A model generated the notes under the pieces. It saw only the letters and a list, made by a program, of their open reading frames with translations. It did no database searches and was not told where the DNA came from. From Gammaproteobacteria bacterium (GTDB taxonomy: Bacteria; Pseudomonadota; Gammaproteobacteria; Thiohalospirales; Thiohalospiraceae), in the NCBI GenBank assembly GCA_014762485.1, contig JABURU010000117.1, positions 1 through 6,449 of the forward strand: a DNA stretch of 6,449 nucleotides, read 5' to 3'. Of this stretch, positions 1 to 4,784 are shown one piece after another. Made by a program: the position numbers and the translations under genes. How positions within the stretch are numbered: the stretch's first letter is position 1; every line of letters starts with the position of its first letter.

Positions 1-494
1 GTGATATCGGTGTGCTGATAGATCGCCACATGCAAACCAACCTGAAGCATATTTACGCCGCTGGTGATGTGGCACAGGGCTATGACTTCTCGACGGAGCA
101 ACAGGATGTGCACGCGATACAACCGACCGCTACCGAGCATGGTCGCATTGCGGCAATGAACATGGCTGGAATCGAGGTTGAATACCAGGGCAGTCTATCG
201 ATGAACGTGCTGGATAGCATAGGCCTGATTTCTACCTCGATGGGCCACTGGATGGGGGTGGAAGGCGGGGATGCCTGTGAGCAAATCGATGAAGCCGGGC
301 ATAAATATTTACGTCTGGAGTTCAAAGATGACGTTTTGGTGGGTGCCACGGCATTGGGTCTGACCCAACATGTCGGTATACTGCGAGGCATGATTCAAAG
401 TCAGCAACCTCTGGGTGAGTGGAAGCAGCGTCTGGTGGATGATCCCAGCCGTATTGCCGAGGCCTACATAGGCGCAACCCAGGCAGTGGTGTAA
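1..494 (+). CDS. FAD/NAD(P)-dependent oxidoreductase, C-terminal part (5' end outside window)
   Basis: Open frame from the left edge (first whole codon at 3-5, reading Asp-Ile-Gly-Val) to TAA at 492-494, giving 163 residues of a longer protein. The GTG at 12 is internal, because the frame continues upstream with family-like sequence. The key motif is HIYAAGDVAQG (about 48-80). This is the C-terminal FAD-binding Gly-Asp signature of the pyridine nucleotide-disulfide oxidoreductase class II family (NirB, rubredoxin reductase and ferredoxin reductase relatives). It is followed by the usual ATEHGRIAAMNMAG helix and a C-terminal domain of about 110 residues. The protein would use FAD to move electrons between NAD(P)H and a partner redox protein in the cytoplasm. 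The next gene, a MoaD-like carrier, starts on the base after this stop codon. That pairing suggests the flavin subunit of an aldehyde oxidoreductase-type complex, but this is inference: the N-terminal half and any catalytic subunit are not visible. The family call is secure; the partner is not. Confidence 0.9.
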   Translation, partial: DIGVLIDRHMQTNLKHIYAAGDVAQGYDFSTEQQDVHAIQPTATEHGRIAAMNMAGIEVEYQGSLSMNVLDSIGLISTSMGHWMGVEGGDACEQIDEAGHKYLRLEFKDDVLVGATALGLTQHVGILRGMIQSQQPLGEWKQRLVDDPSRIAEAYIGATQAVV

Positions 495-749
495 ATGATA
501 GAAGTTGAATTCAAGCTATTTGCCAGTCTTAGTCATTACTTGCCCCCCACTAAAACTCGCAATATTGTGATGATCAAGGTGGAGGAGGGGACGACTCCGC
601 AGGATGTGATTAATCAGCACGCCATACCGATGAAGGATGTGCACCTGGTGCTGGTGAATGGTGTCTATATCTATCATGAAGAGCTGGGCCAGCATACTCT
701 GAATCATGGAGATGCCCTGGCAATCTGGCCCCCTGTAGCGGGAGGTTAG
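495..749 (+). CDS. MoaD/ThiS-family ubiquitin-like sulfur carrier protein
   Basis: 84 residues, the normal size for a MoaD/ThiS beta-grasp protein. It opens with a beta strand and the LFASL motif seen in MoaD (residues 8-12). A central VLVNG strand (52-56) follows, then a GDALAIWPPVAGG ending. The C-terminal Gly83-Gly84 is the tail that an E1-like enzyme (MoeB/ThiF type) adenylates and converts to a thiocarboxylate. In MoaD this sulfur builds the dithiolene of molybdopterin; in ThiS it goes to the thiazole of thiamine. The start ATG directly follows the TAA of the upstream oxidoreductase and has only a weak Shine-Dalgarno (AGG at 481-483), so translational coupling is likely. No MoaE, MoaA or thi gene is visible beside it. 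The neighbouring FAD oxidoreductase favours a dedicated carrier for a tungsten or molybdenum enzyme over thiamine synthesis, but this is inferred from context. I therefore give no gene symbol. Confidence 0.85.
   Translation: MIEVEFKLFASLSHYLPPTKTRNIVMIKVEEGTTPQDVINQHAIPMKDVHLVLVNGVYIYHEELGQHTLNHGDALAIWPPVAGG
741..746 (+). promoter_or_regulatory. Ribosome binding site inside the Gly-Gly codons of the upstream gene
   Basis: GGAGGT is a near-consensus Shine-Dalgarno sequence. It is also the two codons GGA GGT for the terminal Gly-Gly of the MoaD-like protein. It lies 9 bases before the ATG at 756. A second G-run, AGGGG at 748-752, is only 3 bases from that ATG and is probably too close to act alone. 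The site supports the start at 756 and coupling of the two genes. Confidence 0.6.
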
Positions 750-755
750 GGGTCT

Positions 756-1052
756 ATGTCGACAACTGTTTTTACTTACGAGATGGGCATCTCTCATCAC
801 GACCTTCACCGAATCTTGCCGCATGCTGCACAGCATCGTGACTACGATATCCTTATCGATGAAGGTCGTATCCATATCCATGAAGAAGATAAGACGGTGG
901 TGATCGTTTATGGACCGGAACGCAAGCACCAAATCGCCTTGCTCTGGACCCATATGATCGACATCGAGTTTCACTATCATGGCTATGACGAAGACGAGGC
1001 CAAGGCCTATCACGATCACATAATGCGCTGCTACCAACGCGGTGGCGGTTGA
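756..1052 (+). CDS. Small His-rich protein of unknown function, Gly-Gly-Gly C-terminus
   Basis: 98 residues and function not recognised. It sits 6 bases after the MoaD-like gene with a good ribosome binding site, and its last codon group abuts the next gene, so it is almost certainly translated as part of this operon. Thirteen of the 98 residues are histidine, spread along the whole chain, with a cluster of acidic, Tyr and His residues at about 72-90. A few alternating stretches (about residues 31-37, IDEGRIH, and 46-52, KTVVIVY) look like beta strands, and the C-terminal part about 77-94 looks helical. There is no signal peptide or membrane segment, so a cytoplasmic location is expected. There is one cysteine (Cys92), near the end. 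The tail is RGGG. From memory it resembles small uncharacterised proteobacterial proteins with the same tail, but I cannot verify this. A role with the MoaD-like carrier or its metal enzyme is suggested only by position. Confidence 0.75.
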   Translation: MSTTVFTYEMGISHHDLHRILPHAAQHRDYDILIDEGRIHIHEEDKTVVIVYGPERKHQIALLWTHMIDIEFHYHGYDEDEAKAYHDHIMRCYQRGGG

Positions 1053-1053
1053 T

Positions 1054-1059
1054 GGAGAG
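1054..1059 (+). promoter_or_regulatory. Ribosome binding site that decides the start of the ene reductase
   Basis: GGAGAG lies a few bases before the ATG at 1064 (GGAG is 6 bases away). That is the right spacing and gives the family's usual N-terminus, MSHLFTPL. Two earlier in-frame starts (TTG at 1049 and ATG at 1052, overlapping the upstream TGA) have only a weak GGTGG-type sequence upstream and would add residues not expected in this family. Confidence 0.6.
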
Positions 1060-1063
1060 CAAT

Positions 1064-2122
1064 ATGAGCCATCTATTTACGCCCCTGACATTAAGGGGCG
1101 TTACTTTTTCCAACCGTATATTTATGGCACCGATGTGCCAGTATTCCGCCAAAGACGGCTTGCCTAATGATTGGCACCGAACGCATTATGCGACTCGTGC
1201 CATAGGTGGTGTGGGCTCGATCATACTGGAAGCGACGGCAGTCACACCGGAAGGTCGCATCACGGCGCATGATCTGGGGCTGTGGAATGACCAGCAAACC
1301 GAGGCGATGAAACCACTGGTGGATAACATGGTGGCCAACGGTGTGGTGCCCGGTATCCAGCTGGCTCATGCCGGTAGAAAGGGTGACAGTGATGTCCCCT
1401 GGCGTGGTGGTAAAGGCATGTTTTCTTCTGACTGGAAGCTTTTAGCCCCAAGTGCTATCGCGTTTGATGAAAATCATGAAACTCCGGTTGAAATGAGCTC
1501 AGATGATATGGATGCCGTTGAGCAGGCCTTTGTCGATGCCGCTAAGCGTAGCTTGCAGGCAGGCTTCAAGGTGGTGGAGTTGCACATGGCCCACGGCTAC
1601 CTGCTACATCAGTTCCTCTCACCGTTAAGCAACCAGCGCAGTGATGAATATGGTGGCAGCCTGGAAAATCGTATGCGTTACCCGTTACGCATCACAAAAG
1701 CGGTGCGTGAGGTTTGGCCAGATGATCTGCCCTTATTTGTGCGTCTTTCGGCGACGGATTGGGCGGAAGATGCCTGGGATCTGGAGCAGTCGATAGTTTT
1801 GTGCCGTGAGTTAAAGGCAATGGGTGTCGATTTAATCGATGTATCCAGTGGTGGCCTGGTGGGGAATGTAAAGATACCGTTGCATCCAGGTTATCAGGTG
1901 CCGTTTGCTGATGAGATCAAGCGTCAGGTTGAAATGCCAACCGGTAGTGTTGGTTTGATTACTGAGGTGATTCAGGCCGAGCAGATAGTGGCTACCGGAC
2001 AGGCGGATAGTATCTTCCTGGCAAGAGAACTGCTACGTAATCCCTATTGGCCTCAATTGGCGGCAAAACAGCTGGGCGCTGACATTTCCTGGCCCCCACA
2101 ATACGAAAGGGCTCCATTTTAG
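1064..2122 (+). CDS. NADH:flavin oxidoreductase, old yellow enzyme family (YqjM/XenA type)
   Basis: 352 residues, the usual length for this FMN-containing TIM-barrel enzyme. The family reduces the activated C=C bond of alpha,beta-unsaturated carbonyls, and in some members nitro compounds, using NAD(P)H. Cys25 and Tyr27 (APMCQYSA) match the redox-tuning Cys and the active-site Tyr of the YqjM/XenA subgroup; classical old yellow enzymes lack this Cys. His174 and His177 with Tyr179 (ELHMAHGYLLHQ) form the substrate-anchoring pair. SPLSNQRSDEYGGS (186-199), FVRLSA (225-230) and LARELLRNPYWP (319-330) are further family signatures. The ending WPPQYERAPF holds Trp343 and Arg349, which probably match the C-terminal Trp and Arg-finger residues that reach the neighbouring subunit in XenA and YqjM. 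The start at 1064 is chosen from the Shine-Dalgarno spacing and the N-terminal family pattern. It is the last gene of the left operon, followed at once by a terminator. The natural substrate cannot be told from sequence. Confidence 0.95.
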   Translation: MSHLFTPLTLRGVTFSNRIFMAPMCQYSAKDGLPNDWHRTHYATRAIGGVGSIILEATAVTPEGRITAHDLGLWNDQQTEAMKPLVDNMVANGVVPGIQLAHAGRKGDSDVPWRGGKGMFSSDWKLLAPSAIAFDENHETPVEMSSDDMDAVEQAFVDAAKRSLQAGFKVVELHMAHGYLLHQFLSPLSNQRSDEYGGSLENRMRYPLRITKAVREVWPDDLPLFVRLSATDWAEDAWDLEQSIVLCRELKAMGVDLIDVSSGGLVGNVKIPLHPGYQVPFADEIKRQVEMPTGSVGLITEVIQAEQIVATGQADSIFLARELLRNPYWPQLAAKQLGADISWPPQYERAPF

Positions 2123-2138
2123 GAGCCCTTCGGTTTTT
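2107..2138 (+). terminator. Rho-independent-type terminator after the left operon
   Basis: A perfect 9-bp stem, AAGGGCTCC (2107-2115) with GGAGCCCTT (2122-2130), and a 6-base loop ATTTTA. It is followed by CGG and five T residues (2134-2138). The 5' arm lies in the last codons of the ene reductase and the stop codon TAG is at 2120-2122, so the hairpin overlaps the end of the gene. The 3-base gap before a short T-run makes it a moderate terminator. On the minus strand the stem is followed by TCGTATT, a poor T-tract, so it may stop the convergent small gene only weakly. Confidence 0.75.
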
Positions 2139-2174
2139 CGTTCGGTGATGCGATATATAATCGCTATTCAAGGG

Positions 2175-2387
2175 TTAGGCGGCGGCCTGCTCCTGTAAGC
2201 GATGATAGATTAAACCGTTTTTTAACATGATTTCATCAGATTTCAATTGCTGTAATGGACACCATCCGTCATCGTCGCACTCTGCCATACGGCTGAATTC
2301 ATAATTGATACCATTTCTTTCTACAACTTTATAAATAGGTTGACCGACTACATGACCAACGATTGCAGTACTAACATTTTTCTGCAT
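2175..2387 (-). CDS. Small protein of unknown function (70 residues)
   Basis: Reads from ATG (complement of 2385-2387) to TAA (complement of 2175-2177). It is supported by a good Shine-Dalgarno: GGAGAG on the minus strand (2392-2397), with its GGAG core 6 bases before the start, and by a candidate promoter just upstream. The protein is soluble-looking with no signal peptide or membrane helix. It has two cysteines (Cys38 and Cys43) in an acidic stretch, AECDDDGWCP. The pair is spaced C-x4-C and could bind a metal or form a disulfide, but this is too little to assign. The middle (about 15-34) alternates like beta strands, and the C-terminus ends QEQAAA. It converges on the ene reductase gene, with 52 bases between their stops, and lies 133 bases downstream of the kinase operon on the same strand. 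I do not recognise a family. Confidence 0.65.
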   Translation of the reverse strand: MQKNVSTAIVGHVVGQPIYKVVERNGINYEFSRMAECDDDGWCPLQQLKSDEIMLKNGLIYHRLQEQAAA

Positions 2388-2422
2388 GACTCTCTCCGAA
2401 CGAACTGTTTGCCTATAAGGGT

Positions 2423-2451
2423 ATTATCGACAAAAGAATTCTATTCTTAAA
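2423..2451 (-). promoter_or_regulatory. Candidate sigma-70 promoter for the 70-residue protein gene
   Basis: Read on the minus strand, a -35-like TTTAAG (complement of 2446-2451) and a -10-like GATAAT (complement of 2423-2428) are separated by 17 bases. The -10 differs from TATAAT at one position; the -35 matches TTGACA at only three. Transcription would start near 2416, giving a leader of about 30 bases. A second weaker pair is possible further upstream (TTGTAA, 17 bases, CATATA), so the exact promoter is uncertain. The region is AT-rich, which makes chance matches easy. Confidence 0.35.
2434..2448. repeat. Perfect inverted repeat AAGAAT-N3-ATTCTT in the promoter spacer
   Basis: Six-base arms at 2434-2439 and 2443-2448 around TCT. 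The repeat lies between the candidate -10 and -35 boxes and overlaps the -35, a position typical of repressor operators. It is short and AT-rich, so it may be chance. It is not followed by a T-run suited to a terminator. Confidence 0.35.
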
Positions 2452-2520
2452 GAGATATATGTGAACTATTACCCGATTTTACAAACTTTTTATTTCAGTT
2501 CATGCAATGTTGAGAGTTTG

Positions 2521-4086
2521 TTATCTCATTGGTAATTCAATGTGGAAAATTGTGCCCTCGTTTTCCTCGCTCTCAAACCAGACTTTCCCTTTCATCGCTT
2601 CAATTAGTGCCTTGGTAACGGTTAGACCGATACCGGTTCCCTGGTGATCATATTCACGCCCTAACATGTCAAAAGGATTAAACACCCTGGACTGAGCCTC
2701 CCTGGGAATGCCCAGACCACTGTCGGCAATTGAAATACGTAGCATATTCGATGCAAGGGACTGAGCTGAAATATCGATGGTACCGTTATTATGGTTATAT
2801 TTAACCGCATTTGACAGAATATTGAGCAGAGCCTGCTTTAGACGAACCGGGTCGCACATCAAAATGTAAGCCGGTTTATCATCGATATGCAGGGAAATGT
2901 TAATGTGCTTCTCATTGGCCAGTGGGGCGATTAATTTACAGCTGGATTCTAGTGCATCGTGCAAAGCGATGGGTTCTGCCTGTAACTCAAGGTTGCCAGA
3001 TTCAATCCTACTCAAATCGAGAATTTCATTAATTAAATATAGCAGATGCTCGCTGGCGGTATGAATTTCTGAAACATAGTCCTTATGTATCTCATTTAGC
3101 TCATCCATCGCTAATAATTGTGTGAAACCCATAATCGCGTTCATAGGGGTGCGCAATTCATGACTGACACGTGACAAAAAGTGAGATTTTGCCAGGTTGG
3201 CCTGTTCCGCTGCTTCTTTCGCACCCTGTAGCTCCTGGGTGCGTTCGAAAACCTTTTTTTCCAGATTCTGATTGAGCTCTTTGATTTGCTCATTTGCCAG
3301 GTAGATATCCGTGTTATCCGTAGTCTCGACTATGATTGAGTCATAATTACCATGAATGCTGATAATTGGACGCACTGATAAGTCGAGATAAAGAGAGTTT
3401 TCATTAAATGGAATATTCCAGCCATGTTGAACATATCCTTCGGGCTGCAGGTTAATAATAATATCTCTCATCCTTTCTGAAGTACTTTCTGACTGGTTAA
3501 ATGGTGAAATGGACCAGAATAGCTGGCCAACGAGATGCTTTTTATCTTCATCGGTGAATTGAATAGCCGGGTTATTTATGTCAAGAATAAAGCCGGCAGG
3601 GGAAATTATATAGGTGCTTTGAAATGACTCCTGAAATATGGTTTTAAAGCGTTTTTCTGATATATAACTGTTTTTTTCTATTTTCACGTTATTGGAATAG
3701 CGAATCAGGGTTTGTATCAGGTTTTCTGGTTCCAGCGGTTTGTATAAATAATCATCAGCACCTTTTTTTAATGCATCAATTGTATATTGACTATCTCGAA
3801 ATGCGGTCATCATGATGCATTTAATATAAGGTTCCAATTTCTTTAAATCAGGTACCAAATCAAGTCCGATATCCTGGCCGATTTTTATATCAAGCAAGGC
3901 TATATCAGGGTGGAATGAACGCATTAACTCTTTTGCTGATTTGATATCAGATACAGCCTGAATCTGGAATTCATCAGATTCCAGCTCAATGATATCTCGC
4001 AATGAATCAAGAATATCAATATCATCATCGACTATCATTAAACGGGTAATATCATTAGTCTTGTCTTGATATGCCTGTTCGAACAT
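2521..4086 (-). CDS. Hybrid histidine kinase with N-terminal receiver: REC-PAS-HisKA-HATPase
   Basis: 521 residues, no membrane segment, so a cytoplasmic kinase. REC domain (about 14-130): acidic pocket Asp20-Asp21, phosphoacceptor Asp66 (LLDIK), Thr94 (MMTAF) and Lys116 (YKPLEP) are all intact. A PAS-like domain (about 145-262) and a coiled coil (about 264-300, with the ERTQEL motif common before HisKA) follow. The HisKA H-box is SHELRTPMNAIMGF with phospho-His309, of the HPK1 type. The HATPase domain has an N-box (NILSNAVKY, 422-430), a G1 box (ADSGLGIP, 454-461) and a G2 box (GTGIGLTV, 483-490). All residues needed for autophosphorylation are present, and there is no C-terminal receiver or HPt. 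The N-terminal receiver suggests the kinase is controlled by phosphorylation from another kinase, most simply the multi-PAS kinase first in this operon. The start at 4086 has a weak AGG 8 bases upstream and lies 9 bases after the previous stop, consistent with coupling. The output partner is not in the window. Confidence 0.95.
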   Translation of the reverse strand: MFEQAYQDKTNDITRLMIVDDDIDILDSLRDIIELESDEFQIQAVSDIKSAKELMRSFHPDIALLDIKIGQDIGLDLVPDLKKLEPYIKCIMMTAFRDSQYTIDALKKGADDYLYKPLEPENLIQTLIRYSNNVKIEKNSYISEKRFKTIFQESFQSTYIISPAGFILDINNPAIQFTDEDKKHLVGQLFWSISPFNQSESTSERMRDIIINLQPEGYVQHGWNIPFNENSLYLDLSVRPIISIHGNYDSIIVETTDNTDIYLANEQIKELNQNLEKKVFERTQELQGAKEAAEQANLAKSHFLSRVSHELRTPMNAIMGFTQLLAMDELNEIHKDYVSEIHTASEHLLYLINEILDLSRIESGNLELQAEPIALHDALESSCKLIAPLANEKHINISLHIDDKPAYILMCDPVRLKQALLNILSNAVKYNHNNGTIDISAQSLASNMLRISIADSGLGIPREAQSRVFNPFDMLGREYDHQGTGIGLTVTKALIEAMKGKVWFESEENEGTIFHIELPMR

Positions 4087-4095
4087 TATATATAC

Positions 4096-4782
4096 CTAAC
4101 TTTGAATTTCGTTACGTAAAGAATCAATCACCCCAATGACTTCGTCAGGGCTAAATGGTTTCAAGATACAGCCACAGATTTCAAAGTCACGTAATGGTGA
4201 CTTATCATTTTCTCGCTGAATGAGAATAGTAAATCGATTAATATTATGAGTTATATGTAGCTGGTAAATTAATAATATATCTTCCATTATAGTTTTGTTG
4301 GTATTGAGGATTATATGCGTAATTTCAGGATATGCCTGGTTCAGATTATTGTTCTCTATAAGCACATCGGCTGGACTAAATAGCGTGCTAGAGTTACGGA
4401 TTAGGCTATTGGTATCATTACATATGATGATGTGTGAAAATGACTCACTATCAGGGCAACCTTCGAAAATCGTATCAGGGTTATGGGTAATTACGATTTG
4501 TCCGGGTTTGAACAGGTATTCAAGGATCTGTTCCATACGGTAGGCCGTCATAATGATGACCTTACCATGTCGTTGATGTTGTTTATGTTCAATAAACACA
4601 TCAAACCCATTCCCATCAGGAAGCTTTCCATCTAACAGGATTATGTCGTATGTATTGTTCATAATTTTTATGATGGAAGATTGTACATCATGTGCAACAT
4701 CTACTTCATGATCCTCATCTGCAAGAATTATCGCCAGACTATCCGCCAGGTCAACATTGTCATCGGTTATCAGTATTCTCAT
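4096..4782 (-). CDS. Receiver protein: REC domain plus a second, apparently degenerate receiver domain
   Basis: 228 residues, no DNA-binding or enzymatic output domain. Domain 1 (about 1-105) is a receiver with Asp7-Asp8 (TDDN), phosphoacceptor Asp51 (LLDGKLPDGNG) and Thr79 (IIMTAY). The place where the conserved Lys-Pro should follow reads VITHNPD (97-103), so Lys appears replaced by His100-Asn101, unless Lys92-Pro93 of FKPG serves instead. Domain 2 (about 115-228) has the receiver layout of alternating strands and ends with CILKPFSPDEV (205-215), the classic Lys-Pro-Phe turn. Its phosphorylation site reads HIILNTNK with Asn160 where Asp is expected, the acidic pair is reduced to Asp123, and the Thr position reads Gln189. 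I infer a pseudo-receiver. The gene starts 2 bases after the stop of the kinase upstream with a poor Shine-Dalgarno (TAATCATG junction), so coupling is likely. It is among the most AT-rich genes here. It probably acts as a phosphate sink, adaptor or relay between the two kinases. Confidence 0.85.
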   Translation of the reverse strand: MRILITDDNVDLADSLAIILADEDHEVDVAHDVQSSIIKIMNNTYDIILLDGKLPDGNGFDVFIEHKQHQRHGKVIIMTAYRMEQILEYLFKPGQIVITHNPDTIFEGCPDSESFSHIIICNDTNSLIRNSSTLFSPADVLIENNNLNQAYPEITHIILNTNKTIMEDILLIYQLHITHNINRFTILIQRENDKSPLRDFEICGCILKPFSPDEVIGVIDSLRNEIQS

Positions 4783-4784
4783 GA

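Noticed and set aside
80..391. 103-codon open frame on the minus strand
   Set aside because: It is antisense to the clearly recognisable FAD oxidoreductase. Its Cys-, Ser- and Pro-rich composition is typical of a shadow frame.
516..1037. 173-codon open frame on the minus strand
   Set aside because: It is antisense to the MoaD-like gene and the 98-residue gene, both of which have operon spacing. The translation shows no family motif and there is no credible ribosome binding site.
756..1052. The 98-residue protein as a MoaE-type molybdopterin synthase subunit
   Set aside because: It is much shorter than MoaE (about 150 residues) and shows none of the MoaE motifs I would expect. Position next to a MoaD-like gene alone is not enough.
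1049..1063. Earlier starts (TTG at 1049, ATG at 1052) for the ene reductase
   Set aside because: GGAGAG at 1054-1059 is correctly placed for the ATG at 1064, which also gives the usual family N-terminus. The ATG at 1052 overlaps the upstream stop and cannot be fully excluded.
853..1451. Three minus-strand open frames antisense to the small gene and the ene reductase
   Set aside because: Low-complexity Arg-, His- and Cys-rich translations opposite strongly conserved coding sequence.
2481..2521. Inverted repeat ACAAACT/AGTTTGT after the kinase operon as a terminator
   Set aside because: The arms are only 7 AT-rich bases with a 27-base interior, and no T-run follows on the minus strand.
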